Positions 30,182 to 39,711 of a stretch of DNA of 64,000 bases are shown here, piece after piece. The first letter of the stretch is position 1. Each line of letters opens with the position of its first letter. The DNA lies in assembly GCF_900187965.1 (NCBI RefSeq), contig NZ_FZNL01000012.1, positions 1-64,000 of the forward strand, written 5' to 3'. Source of the DNA: Flavobacterium sp. ov086 (lineage in GTDB: Bacteria > Bacteroidota > Bacteroidia > Flavobacteriales > Flavobacteriaceae). Position numbers and translations under genes: made by a program. The notes below the pieces were generated by a model. The model worked only from the letters and a program-made list of their open reading frames with translations, did not search any database and was not told the DNA's origin.

Positions 30182-32587
30182 TTACTCCGTCGAAAATTGA
30201 TTTTCTAATAAAATCTCCTTAAAATCAGATTTAAATGTATATGCAAACGTAAGCATCAAAGCACGTGTATCTGATTTATTAGTTCGATTGTTGCTAAACA
30301 AAGCAGTATTGTTTTTGTATCCACTTTCAAGCGTATTAAACATATCGGTGACAACCAATCCTAAACGGGCATTTCCCTTTCCTAGCTTTTGCTGAAAACC
30401 TATGTCGACATTATAAATCGGAATTCTTTTTCCTTGCGGAGTCGCTAATGCGGAGTTATAATTTCCAATAATCTGAAGTTTTCCACCTTTCCAGGGAACA
30501 AAATTATTGATGATTTTTCCGTACCAGCTAAATGCATTACTCACAACATCCTGAGCCAGATTTGAAGCATTTATATTCTGCTGAAAAGCTGTTACACTAA
30601 TATTAGCATCATAAAAACCAATTGGTTTTAAACTGAAAATTGTTTCTACTCCATAAGTAATAGTACTTCCGATGTTTTTCGGCATTAATAAAATCACACC
30701 ATTGTCCATCAATTCAGCGTATTGTTTAATAGTATTGGTAGCATTTCTATAAAAAGCATTGGTAGAGAAAGAGTATTTTGTCCACTCCTTATTATAACTC
30801 ATTTCGGCAATATGAATAATTTCAGGTTTCAAATATGGATTTCCACTATGCGGGTTCAAGGCATCTGTAATATCTACAAATGGATTCAACTGGTCTAACT
30901 CCGGGCGATTGATACGTTTACTATAGCCAATTTTAAAGAAAGCATCAGATTTTAAATTCAATTGTAAAGAAGCCGAAGGAAAAAGTTTTAAATAGTCATT
31001 GTTAAACTTGTCGCTATTGTTTTTTGTTGCCCCATTGTTAGAAACATTTTCTGCACGTAATCCTAAATTGTATTTCCATTTTGGATTTTCCTTGTCACCA
31101 ATAAAAGAATTCAGCATTCCGTAAATCGCATTTATCTGCTCATTAAATTTAAAAGTATTGCTCGAAATTGGATTGACCACATATTCGCCATTAACTAAAT
31201 CAGCAGTTTCAAAATCTGAATCAAAAAAGCGAAATGTTCCCTTGTAACCAGTTTCTATGATTGATTTTTCTGAAACTGGAAAGGCATAATTTACAATTGC
31301 GTTGGAGATATTTTCGTTATCATAATTATGTGTTCGTTGTAATAAAATATCACCAAGCTGTTCCTGATACTGATCGTAATTATAAGTATCAATGTTGGTG
31401 TTTTCCTTGTCTTTATTGAATGATGAGGTAATGCTCGCGTTTAGACTTTTTCGATCATCCGAAAATTTTCGATCATAATTAAAAGCCAGTTCACCAACTT
31501 TTGAACGTTCTAATTCTAATGAATGTCTTCTGTTGTCTGAGTAAAATTGATTCGCGCTCGTATTGACATGTGTATACAAAGTTTCATCATTATCCTGAGT
31601 TTCCAGATTTCCTAGAGCTTCAAATGAAAAGCTGTTTCTTTCGTTAGGAGAAAAATCGATATTCAGTTTTAAATTCTGTAAACCTTCAGTGCGTTCGTCA
31701 TTTCGTTTTTGATTAATGAAATGTTCATCATCAATAAAATAGTTTGTTCTTTCCGCATTTATTTTTTTTGTTCGGCCGGCAAAGCGATTGTCATATCCCA
31801 GACCAAAATTCCATTTCTCCGTTTTATGATTTAAAAGTATCGAGCTGTTTACTCTTCCTTTGGCACCAAAACCACCGCCCAGAACCATTGCGCCGTTCAT
31901 ACCACTTTGGTTGTTTTTCTTCAGTTTGATATTAATGATTCCACTTTCGGCATTAGCATCATACTTTGCTGTTGGATTACTGATTATTTCAATGCTTTCT
32001 ATACTGCTTGCTGCAATTTGATCCATGTTGGTAATTGCCGAGTTTTTTCCGTTTATCAAAATCATCGGAGACTTACCTCGCAAAGTTATTCCGCCTTCGG
32101 CATCTACTGCAACAGTCGGAATACTTTTAAGCATATCGGTTGCTGTTCCTCCGGATTGCGAAATATTCGAAACAGCATTAAAAATAAAGCCTTCATCTGT
32201 TTTCTGAATTTGTTTTTTGGCAGAATTAACCACAACAGTATTCAGTAAATTGGTGTCATTTTGTAGCGTAATGGTTCCAATAGAAATTGGCGAACCTGTA
32301 AATTTTACTTTTTGAATATTGGTTTTAAACCCAATCAATTTGAATTGCAATTGATAATCTCCGGAAGGCACATTATCTAAAGAAAAATTCCCGGAAGCAT
32401 CTGTTACGGCATAATTGGCCACTTTTGTAGAATCACTTGCGGTTTTTAAAATAACGTCAACAAATTCTATTGGAAGTTTTCCGTCAGAAATAGTCCCTTT
32501 TATAGAAGACTGGTTTTGACCAAAAGAAAACTGGCTTATTGTAAATAAGAGAATTAATAGTAAGAGGTTTTGTTTGCAATTTTTCAT
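30182..32587 (-). CDS. TonB-dependent-type outer membrane beta-barrel protein
   Basis: This 801-residue protein has a signal peptide (LLLLILLFTISQFSFGQ). A carboxypeptidase-regulatory-like domain follows (about 28-110; IKGTISDGKLPIEFVDVILK). A plug-like domain comes next (about 125-220; GGTATDMLKSIPTVAVDAEG, SIESIEIISNPTAKYDANAE). The C-terminal barrel is rich in aromatic strands and ends in a beta-strand followed by a short tail. The layout fits the outer membrane beta-barrel family common in Bacteroidota (plug, then OMP_b-brl_3-like barrel). It would transport or bind an unknown ligand in the outer membrane. No SusD-like partner is adjacent. Confidence 0.88.
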   Translation of the reverse strand: MKNCKQNLLLLILLFTISQFSFGQNQSSIKGTISDGKLPIEFVDVILKTASDSTKVANYAVTDASGNFSLDNVPSGDYQLQFKLIGFKTNIQKVKFTGSPISIGTITLQNDTNLLNTVVVNSAKKQIQKTDEGFIFNAVSNISQSGGTATDMLKSIPTVAVDAEGGITLRGKSPMILINGKNSAITNMDQIAASSIESIEIISNPTAKYDANAESGIINIKLKKNNQSGMNGAMVLGGGFGAKGRVNSSILLNHKTEKWNFGLGYDNRFAGRTKKINAERTNYFIDDEHFINQKRNDERTEGLQNLKLNIDFSPNERNSFSFEALGNLETQDNDETLYTHVNTSANQFYSDNRRHSLELERSKVGELAFNYDRKFSDDRKSLNASITSSFNKDKENTNIDTYNYDQYQEQLGDILLQRTHNYDNENISNAIVNYAFPVSEKSIIETGYKGTFRFFDSDFETADLVNGEYVVNPISSNTFKFNEQINAIYGMLNSFIGDKENPKWKYNLGLRAENVSNNGATKNNSDKFNNDYLKLFPSASLQLNLKSDAFFKIGYSKRINRPELDQLNPFVDITDALNPHSGNPYLKPEIIHIAEMSYNKEWTKYSFSTNAFYRNATNTIKQYAELMDNGVILLMPKNIGSTITYGVETIFSLKPIGFYDANISVTAFQQNINASNLAQDVVSNAFSWYGKIINNFVPWKGGKLQIIGNYNSALATPQGKRIPIYNVDIGFQQKLGKGNARLGLVVTDMFNTLESGYKNNTALFSNNRTNKSDTRALMLTFAYTFKSDFKEILLENQFSTE

Positions 32588-32833
32588 GCAACAAAGATAT
32601 TTATCCCTGTAAATACGCTTGCTTAAACTGCCTTAAGATATTATTAAATTAGTCTTAGATGATATTTAATTTATTTTATAGTTTTTTTTTCGGAATAAAA
32701 AAAGGGTGTTTTTCCCCTATAAGAAACAGGAAAAACCACTGATGATTTAAAATGCAGTAATACTATTTTTATTTTATTAAAATGCGTAAGCCGAAAAGCA
32801 AAAGAGTAGGTATTAATTTTAAACTAAAATAAG

Positions 32834-32908
32834 ATGTTAACGGCTCTTTTAGCAATGTTCTGGTGGGGAATCGTATGTCAATATTTCCACGATTTTCAAA
32901 AAAAATAA
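32834..32908 (+). CDS. Possible 24-residue membrane micropeptide
   Basis: The ORF encodes MLTALLAMFWWGIVCQYFHD then FQKK. It has one hydrophobic, Trp-rich segment and a basic tail, the profile of single-span small membrane proteins. An intrinsic terminator (32916-32946) lies 7 bases after its stop codon. A 16-codon ORF (32781-32831; MRKPKSKRVGINFKLK) precedes it directly. No homologue is recognised. The remainder of the 510-base gap 32588-33098 shows only terminators. Confidence 0.4.
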   Translation: MLTALLAMFWWGIVCQYFHDFQKK

Positions 32909-32915
32909 AATAAAA

Positions 32916-32946
32916 ATGCCTCAGCTTAGGGATAGCGCTGAGGTAT
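32916..32946 (+). terminator. Intrinsic terminator below the small ORF
   Basis: ATGCCTCAGC (32916-32925) pairs with GCTGAGGTAT (32937-32946) over 10 positions, followed by T4-5. Confidence 0.75.
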
Positions 32947-33052
32947 TTTTACACAAAATCTGAGGCCGGTTTATGCTTCGAAATAGAGTACGAATTTTTT
33001 GGGGGAAATTCGTAAAATTGCTTCACCTGCAATCGTTCAGGTCGTAGTAAAA

Positions 33053-33083
33053 AAAAAAGCGTTCGTATTTCGAACGCTTTTTT
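33053..33083 (-). terminator. Terminator of purL
   Basis: GCGTTCG, loop TATTT, CGAACGC flanked by A-run and T-run, 16 bases after the purL stop codon. Confidence 0.85.
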
Positions 33084-33098
33084 CATAAAATATATTTC

Positions 33099-36000
33099 TT
33101 AGATTTTTTCAATCCATTTTCTTGCATTAACAAAAGCTTCATGCCAAGGCGAAACTTCGTCGTTTCTGTCTTTTGGATAATGAGCCCAGTTCCATTGGAA
33201 AGTTGAACGCTCAATATGCGGCATCATAACCAAATGTCTACCAGTTTTATCACACATCATAGCGGTGTTATAATCAGATCCATTAGGGTTTGCAGGATAT
33301 CCTTCGTAAGCATATTTAGAAACAATGTTGTAGTTTTCTTCTGCAAGAGGCAAATTGAATTTTCCTTCTCCGTGAGAAACCCAAACTCCTAAAGTACTTC
33401 CGGCCAATGTAGATAACATAACTGAATTGTTTTCCTGAACTTTTACAGATGTAAAAATACTTTCGTGTTTCTGACTCTCGTTATGTAATAATTTTCCATG
33501 AACTTCATGCTCCGGATTAATTACTTCTAATTCCATAAACAATTGACAACCGTTGCAGATTCCAACAGATAATGTATCTTCTCTTTTGAAGAATTTATCC
33601 AAAGCCGTTTTTGCTTTTTCGTTGTATAAGAAAGCTCCCGCCCAACCTTTGGCAGAACCTAAAACATCCGAGTTAGAGAATCCTCCAACAGCACCAATAA
33701 ACTGAATATCTTCAAGGGTTTCACGACCCGAAATTAAATCCGTCATGTGAACGTCTTTTACATCAAATCCTGCCAAATACATTGCATTTGCCATTTCGCG
33801 CTCAGAATTACTTCCTTTTTCACGAATAATAGCTGCTTTTGGTCTTGGTTTAGAATTGTCGATTTCTGGTTTTTTTCCTGTAAAATGTGCTGGGAAAGTA
33901 TATTGTAAAACTTGATTTTTATAGTTTTCAAAACGTGCCTGAGCTCTTCCGTTTTTAGATTGTTTTTGATCTAATAAATAAGAAGTTTCAAACCAAATAT
34001 CTCTGTAAGTTGGAATGTCTAATTTATATTCTCCAAATTCTAAAGTTGCAGTACTTTGAACTGAACCAATTTTGAAAAATTCGATATTGTTCGCTTTTAA
34101 TTTTGCTTCAACAGCTGAATCAGATTTAGCTTGAAAAACGATTCCGATGTTTTCTGCGAAAAGAATTTTCAAAAGATCTTTTTCCGCGAAAGCTGAGAAA
34201 TCAATTTTTGCACCCAAATTTACATCAGCAAAACACAATTCTAATAAAGTTGTGATTAAACCACCGCTTCCGATATCGTGACCTGCTAAAATTTGGCTTT
34301 CGCCGATTAATTCCTGAATCGTATTAAAAGCATTTTTGAAGAAAGAAGCGTCTTTTATAGTAGAAGTTTCGTTTCCAATCGTGTTTCTAATTTGTGCAAA
34401 AGACGAACCTCCTAATTTGAAATCATCCTGAGACAAATTGATATAATAAATAGAATCTCCGTTTTCCTGTAAAACAGGTTCAACTACTTTTCTAATATCT
34501 GTACAGTTTCCTCCGGCAGAAATAATAACCGTTCCCGGCGCAATTACTTCGTCGTTTGGATATTTTTGTTTCATCGAAAGTGAATCTTTTCCTGTTGGAA
34601 TATTGATTCCCAATTCGATTGCAAAATCTGAACAACCTTCAACAGCAGCATATAAACGAGCGTCTTCACCTTCGTTTTTACAAGCCCACATCCAGTTTGC
34701 AGATAATGAAATTCCTTTTAAACCATCTTTAATTGGCGCCCAAACAATGTTTGATAACGATTCTGCAATAGCATTTCTACTTCCCGCAACCGGATCAATC
34801 AAAGCCGAAATAGGAGCGTGCCCAATAGAAGTTGCGATTCCTTCTTTTCCTAAATAATCCAGAGCCATAACTCCAACATTATTTAAAGGTAATTGCAATG
34901 GACCTGCATTTTGTTGTTTCGCAACTTTTCCACCCACACAACGGTCCACTTTATTAGTCAACCAGTCTTTTGAGGCAACAGCTTCAAGACGTAAAACATC
35001 TTGTAAATATTTTTCGAAATCTGCCTTGTCATAAGAAACATCAGCATATTTTCTATCGATAGTTTTATCTGTCATAACCGTTTTTGGAGAACTTCCGAAG
35101 AAATCTTCTAAAGCATAATCCATCGGTTTTGAACCATTTGATTTTGATTCGAAAGTAAAACGGTGATCTCCCGTTACATCTCCAACCTGATACATTGGCG
35201 AACGCTCTCTGTCAGCGATTCTTTGCAAAATATCAATATCTTTTTGACCAATAACCAATCCCATTCTTTCCTGAGATTCGTTACCGATGATTTCTTTTGC
35301 AGAAAGTGTAGGATCTCCAACAGGTAGTTTATCCAAATCGATTAATCCACCAGTTTCTTCCACCAATTCCGAAAGACAATTTAAGTGTCCTCCAGCTCCG
35401 TGATCGTGAATAGAAACAATTGGATTGTGATCGCTTTCTACTAAACCACGAATCGCGTTTGCTGCACGTTTTTGCATTTCCGGATTCGAACGTTGGATTG
35501 CATTTAATTCAATTCCTGAACCAAAAGCTCCTGTATCTGCAGACGAAACCGCAGCTCCACCCATTCCGATTCTATAATTTTCTCCACCTAAGATTACGAT
35601 TTTATCGCCTTCTTGTGGTTTCTTTTTAATAGCCTGATCTAGTTTTCCGTATCCAATTCCACCAGCTTGCATGATTACTTTATCGTAACCAATTTTACGG
35701 TCATTTTCTGAATGTTCAAAAGTCAAAACCGAACCTGTAATAAGTGGCTGACCAAATTTATTTCCAAAATCAGAAGCTCCATTTGAAGCTTTGATCAAAA
35801 TATCCATTGGAGTTTGGTACAACCATTTTCTTTCTTCAACTGCATTTTCCCATTTTCTGTCGTCGTTCAAACGAGAATAAGAAGTCATGTAAACGGCAGT
35901 TCCTGCTAGTGGCAATGAACCTTGTCCTCCAGCTAAACGGTCACGAATTTCTCCTCCAGATCCTGTTGCAGCTCCGTTGAAAGGCTCAACTGTTGTTGGG

Positions 36001-36752
36001 AAATTGTGTGTTTCTGCTTTTAAAGATAAAACCGAATTAAATTCTTTTATCTCGTAATAATCAGGTTTGTCAGCTGTTTTTGGTGCAAACTGCTGCACTT
36101 TTGGTCCTTTTACAAAAGCAACATTGTCTTTGTAAGCAGACACGATATCGTTAGGATTTTCCTGTGATGTTTTTTTGATTAATTTAAAAAGAGAAGTTTC
36201 TTTTTCTTCACCATCAATAACAAAAGTTCCGTTGAAAATCTTGTGGCGACAGTGCTCAGAGTTTGCTTGTGAGAAAGCAAAGATCTCAGAATCCGTTAAT
36301 TTTCTTCCCAGTTTTACAGCAAGATTATCTAAATAATCTACTTCTTCCTGACTTAAAGCCAAACCTTCTACTTTGTTATAAGTGGCAATATCATCGATTT
36401 CCAATATTGGTTCCGGTTGAACATTGATAGTGAAAATCTCCTGATCTAATTGATTAAATTTTTGAAAAAGCATCGGATCAAAATCAGTAAAATCTTCCGT
36501 TGCAGGATGAAATTCTTCAATTCTGATGATGCCCGGAATACCCATATTTTGAGTAATCTCTACAGCATTTGTACTCCAAGGTGTAATCATAGTGGCACGA
36601 GGACCAACAAAAAAATCCGACAAGGCGGATTTTTCGATCTTATTAGAGTTGGCAAAAAGCCAGTTTAGTTTTGAAATGTCTTGAGCCGAAATTTCGTTTT
36701 GCGTTTGTACTGCAAAAACAGTTTTGCTTTGGTTTTCAAAGAAATGGATCAT
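33099..36752 (-). CDS. purL: Phosphoribosylformylglycinamidine synthase
   Basis: This is a 1217-residue single-chain enzyme of the long PurL type. The FGAM synthetase half carries SQANSEHCRHKIFNGTF, LKAETHNFPTTVEPFNGAAT and GDPTLSAKEIIGNESQERMG. The C-terminal glutaminase half has PRPKAAIIREKGSNSEREMA and the class I amidotransferase nucleophile in VGICNGCQLFMEL. The terminal H and E fall in PHIERSTFQWNWAHY. It converts FGAR, glutamine and ATP to FGAM in purine synthesis. The length is normal. It is transcribed alone, with a terminator below. Confidence 0.97.
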   Translation of the reverse strand: MIHFFENQSKTVFAVQTQNEISAQDISKLNWLFANSNKIEKSALSDFFVGPRATMITPWSTNAVEITQNMGIPGIIRIEEFHPATEDFTDFDPMLFQKFNQLDQEIFTINVQPEPILEIDDIATYNKVEGLALSQEEVDYLDNLAVKLGRKLTDSEIFAFSQANSEHCRHKIFNGTFVIDGEEKETSLFKLIKKTSQENPNDIVSAYKDNVAFVKGPKVQQFAPKTADKPDYYEIKEFNSVLSLKAETHNFPTTVEPFNGAATGSGGEIRDRLAGGQGSLPLAGTAVYMTSYSRLNDDRKWENAVEERKWLYQTPMDILIKASNGASDFGNKFGQPLITGSVLTFEHSENDRKIGYDKVIMQAGGIGYGKLDQAIKKKPQEGDKIVILGGENYRIGMGGAAVSSADTGAFGSGIELNAIQRSNPEMQKRAANAIRGLVESDHNPIVSIHDHGAGGHLNCLSELVEETGGLIDLDKLPVGDPTLSAKEIIGNESQERMGLVIGQKDIDILQRIADRERSPMYQVGDVTGDHRFTFESKSNGSKPMDYALEDFFGSSPKTVMTDKTIDRKYADVSYDKADFEKYLQDVLRLEAVASKDWLTNKVDRCVGGKVAKQQNAGPLQLPLNNVGVMALDYLGKEGIATSIGHAPISALIDPVAGSRNAIAESLSNIVWAPIKDGLKGISLSANWMWACKNEGEDARLYAAVEGCSDFAIELGINIPTGKDSLSMKQKYPNDEVIAPGTVIISAGGNCTDIRKVVEPVLQENGDSIYYINLSQDDFKLGGSSFAQIRNTIGNETSTIKDASFFKNAFNTIQELIGESQILAGHDIGSGGLITTLLELCFADVNLGAKIDFSAFAEKDLLKILFAENIGIVFQAKSDSAVEAKLKANNIEFFKIGSVQSTATLEFGEYKLDIPTYRDIWFETSYLLDQKQSKNGRAQARFENYKNQVLQYTFPAHFTGKKPEIDNSKPRPKAAIIREKGSNSEREMANAMYLAGFDVKDVHMTDLISGRETLEDIQFIGAVGGFSNSDVLGSAKGWAGAFLYNEKAKTALDKFFKREDTLSVGICNGCQLFMELEVINPEHEVHGKLLHNESQKHESIFTSVKVQENNSVMLSTLAGSTLGVWVSHGEGKFNLPLAEENYNIVSKYAYEGYPANPNGSDYNTAMMCDKTGRHLVMMPHIERSTFQWNWAHYPKDRNDEVSPWHEAFVNARKWIEKI

Positions 36753-36876
36753 TGTGATGTGTAGTTTGTTGTATTGAAGTGCAAATTTAGTTTAAATAAA
36801 TAGTAAGCGCAAATTTGAAAACAAACTCTTTTAAACTTTTTGCCACAAAGATTCTAAGGCGCAAAGTTTTTTTGTT

Positions 36877-36988
36877 TCTCGCAGATTTGGCAGATTGAGC
36901 AGATCAAAGAACTGAATGAAAAATTTACACAGATTTAAAATAAAAATCCAATCAATAAAAATCTGCTCAATCTGCCAAATCTGCGAGA
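36877..36988. repeat. Perfect 28-bp intergenic inverted repeat
   Basis: Arms at 36877-36904 and 36961-36988 are exact complements, beginning TCTCGCAGATTTGGCAGATT. The spacer has 56 bases. A 'gccacaaagattctaaggcgcaaag' repeat precedes it. It occupies most of the gap between purL and the endonuclease gene. Confidence 0.9.
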
Positions 36989-37020
36989 GAACTTTTTTTG
37001 AATTTTAGTAAAACAAAAAA

Positions 37021-37042
37021 AGAGCGGCAATATTGCCGCTCT
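37021..37042 (-). terminator. Terminator of the secreted endonuclease gene
   Basis: AGAGCGGCAAT followed by ATTGCCGCTCT, 11-bp arms, A-run and T-rich flanks, 27 bases after the stop codon. Confidence 0.85.
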
Positions 37043-37068
37043 TAAATTTAGTAAGCACTCGTTTTAAA

Positions 37069-38928
37069 TTAGTTGATAATGATCTTTTTATTAAAAGTTT
37101 CAGAACCTTTATTAATACGAACAATGTAGATGCCTTTTGGCAAATTATTTATCGTAGATAATGAATCAGTGATGTTTGATTTCTCAAATACTTTCTGACC
37201 TAATATTGAAATTATCTCGATAGAATAGGGTGCTTCTATAGTATTAAAATAAATTGTAAAGTTCCCGTTAGAAGGATTTGGATATAAAATAATTCCTTTA
37301 TAATCAAGAGTAGTTTCTGTCGCTGTTTCAAGAGTTGTTGTATCTTTTACTAGTTTTGCTCCTAAGTTTGAGCAAGTATCTGTAGTGAATGAATCCCATT
37401 GAGAAGCCAGATTAAAAGTAGTGCTTGGAGCTGTAACCGTTGATTTTCTTCTTAAAGTAACATCGATCGCAAAATTTGCGGTTCCACCATTAAAAGTTCC
37501 GATGATATCAATTAGAACTCCGTTTTTGAATAAACCAACAGCATCATTTCCGTTAAAAGTTAATTCAGTAGCAGTGGTTGATATATTTGCTGAGCTTGTT
37601 GGATAACAGCTTGAAGCCATTGAACTGTTTACGATCGTGAATTTACTTCCGCTAGCTAAGGTTCCGCTCAAAGCTAAACCTGTGCTCCATGATCCGGCAC
37701 CGTTTGTTTGTTTTTTAATAGTATAAGCAGATAAACTTACAGAAGCACCAGTATTGTTAGCAATTTCCAGCGCTTTATTGTTTCCTGAACCTTCAATATA
37801 TTCAGAGAAAAGTAGGTCAATTGCTGTTCCGCCAGTTCCGCCGCTGCTGTTAGTTGTAACGGCGATTGTATTACTTGATACCGATGTGTTTCCTGCAGCA
37901 TCTATTGCTGTAACATTTATATTATAACTTGTAGAAGCTGTTAAACCTGTAATGGTAGCTGTTAAGCCAGTTACTGTAGTTTTTAAAACGCCATTTGAAT
38001 ATACATTATATCCTGTCACGCCAACATTATCTGTAGAAGCATTCCATGCAACAGTAATAGAAGTAGCTGTTTTTGTAGTAGAAGCTAAACTTGTTGGAGC
38101 GGTTGGAGCCTGAGTATCTGCAGAAGGATTCCAAATTTGATTTACATATTCAGGATGATCGATATATGGATTTCTATTATTCTGACGGGCATAAATTGCA
38201 TTGTTTCTTGCAATTTCTCTTGCGCTTACCGGATCTTGTGCATTCCATGCCAAAAGAATATTTAAAAATGCTGTTGTAAATACTTTATTACTGGATCCGT
38301 CGAACATCGCGTATGTATATCCTGCAACAGTGTTCTCATAACGAGTTGCAAAGTAGAAATACATTCTGGCAATGTCACCTTTAAACTCGTTGATAGGTTC
38401 AAAAACAGTTCCTGAATATCCGGAAGTTGAATTTGGACCTAATTTTCCGCCGTTTTGAGAAATGTAAGTTGGTGTGCTCACTACTCCGTGTGGGTAATTT
38501 GAACGAACACCATTTACTTTTCCGTCAGTTGGAGTAATAAAATGAGCATCGGAAACCATTGGAGATTGCTCATTAAATACAGATTGTGGAATAATATGTT
38601 CTCTGTTATAACAATCGCCTTCTACAGAATAGCTTCCGCATCTTTGTGTGGTTCCTGTACTATAATTATAAGGATCTGTTCCTGCTGGATTTTCTGAATA
38701 CATGTCCAGAACAGTTCCATCGTTTTCATAAAAATTATCAACATCAGAAGTTTGGTAGGTGGTGTACAAACCAGCATATCCGTTATCGGTATGGCCTTTA
38801 ATAATATTGTATAATTGTGTTTTTAGAGTGTAACCTGTTCCGGTTGCAGTGCTGTAATAACCGGATGGAATTTGGGCAAAAGTTGCCGTAAAAACGAATA
38901 ATAATAGAAAAGAGTAGAGTTTTTTCAT
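37069..38928 (-). CDS. Secreted endonuclease I with FN3, lamin-tail-like domain and T9SS sorting tail
   Basis: This 619-residue protein has a signal peptide (KKLYSFLLLFVFTATFAQ). An endonuclease I domain spans about 20-265, with the metal/catalytic signature GDCYNREHIIPQSVFNEQSP and later ARMYFYFATRYE and NRNPYIDHPEYVNQIW. A fibronectin type III domain follows (about 275-360; APTAPTSLASTTKTATSITV). A lamin-tail-like domain comes next (about 370-520; LLFSEYIEGSGNNKALEIAN). The tail (about 545-619; YPNPSNGNFTIYF, LPKGIYIVRINKGSETFNKK) is a type A T9SS C-terminal sorting signal. It would be exported across the outer membrane and degrade extracellular DNA or RNA. Confidence 0.92.
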   Translation of the reverse strand: MKKLYSFLLLFVFTATFAQIPSGYYSTATGTGYTLKTQLYNIIKGHTDNGYAGLYTTYQTSDVDNFYENDGTVLDMYSENPAGTDPYNYSTGTTQRCGSYSVEGDCYNREHIIPQSVFNEQSPMVSDAHFITPTDGKVNGVRSNYPHGVVSTPTYISQNGGKLGPNSTSGYSGTVFEPINEFKGDIARMYFYFATRYENTVAGYTYAMFDGSSNKVFTTAFLNILLAWNAQDPVSAREIARNNAIYARQNNRNPYIDHPEYVNQIWNPSADTQAPTAPTSLASTTKTATSITVAWNASTDNVGVTGYNVYSNGVLKTTVTGLTATITGLTASTSYNINVTAIDAAGNTSVSSNTIAVTTNSSGGTGGTAIDLLFSEYIEGSGNNKALEIANNTGASVSLSAYTIKKQTNGAGSWSTGLALSGTLASGSKFTIVNSSMASSCYPTSSANISTTATELTFNGNDAVGLFKNGVLIDIIGTFNGGTANFAIDVTLRRKSTVTAPSTTFNLASQWDSFTTDTCSNLGAKLVKDTTTLETATETTLDYKGIILYPNPSNGNFTIYFNTIEAPYSIEIISILGQKVFEKSNITDSLSTINNLPKGIYIVRINKGSETFNKKIIIN

Positions 38929-39099
38929 AAAAAATAGGTTTAAGATTTGGGTTAATAATAAATTGATTTTTAGTAAGTTAATTTATTTGTTGTAACAAAT
39001 CTAGTATTTTTATGAATGCGTTGCGTTAAGGGAAGATTATTTTTAGCTATATTTTCTTACGGGTGGGTTTTGGCTGCGAAGTCGCTAAGACGCAAAGTT

Positions 39100-39693
39100 T
39101 TATTTTGTTTCTGATATCTTTTTTATGGCTTTTCTGTATTCTTTTTCAGATTTAGAACTGCCATCATCATTTATCTCAATATTATAATCATAAACTTTGA
39201 AGTTTTTGATTTTGTAGAATGCGGCCCAGTTTGTACCAGAAACCACATGACTTTCGATAATGTTATGTTTTGAATTGTAACTTGGGTTTTTTATCTCTTC
39301 AAAACCAATGACTTTTTTAAAATTATTTGTTTTGGGATTATATAAATATAAATTATAAGTCCAATTGCTTCGTACATCAGAGATATTTTGAACTAAAATA
39401 TCTTTTACTTTATCATTATTAAAATCTTTAAATTCTATTTTTTGGGCGCTGCTAAAAATAGAATCTTTTATTAAAACTAAATTCTTATTATTTAGTTTTT
39501 GATTGATTATTAGAATTGAATTTTTTTCATTTTCATAACCATCTTTTTCGGTCTCAAAGTTTACTAGTTTTATTGTAATTCCTTTGTCTTTATAAATGGA
39601 ATCACAATTAATTATAGTTGTGTTTTGTGCAAATGAATTGTTGTAAATTAAAAGGAAAATTATACATAAAATAGTTAATTTCATAGAATCCAT
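39100..39693 (-). CDS. Secreted hypothetical protein
   Basis: This 197-residue protein has a signal peptide (MKLTILCIIFLLIYNNSFAQ; the start may be that internal Met, three codons in). The mature protein contains SAQKIEFKDFNNDKVKDILV, a 'DFNNDxxxDIL' motif as in calcium-binding FG-GAP-like loops, then YNLYLYNPKTNNFKKVIGFE. This pattern is seen in periplasmic proteins of unknown function. It lies 18 bases after the beta-helix lipoprotein gene, so the two may be co-transcribed. Confidence 0.7.
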   Translation of the reverse strand: MDSMKLTILCIIFLLIYNNSFAQNTTIINCDSIYKDKGITIKLVNFETEKDGYENEKNSILIINQKLNNKNLVLIKDSIFSSAQKIEFKDFNNDKVKDILVQNISDVRSNWTYNLYLYNPKTNNFKKVIGFEEIKNPSYNSKHNIIESHVVSGTNWAAFYKIKNFKVYDYNIEINDDGSSKSEKEYRKAIKKISETK

Positions 39694-39711
39694 TTGTATT
39701 TTAAATTTTAA

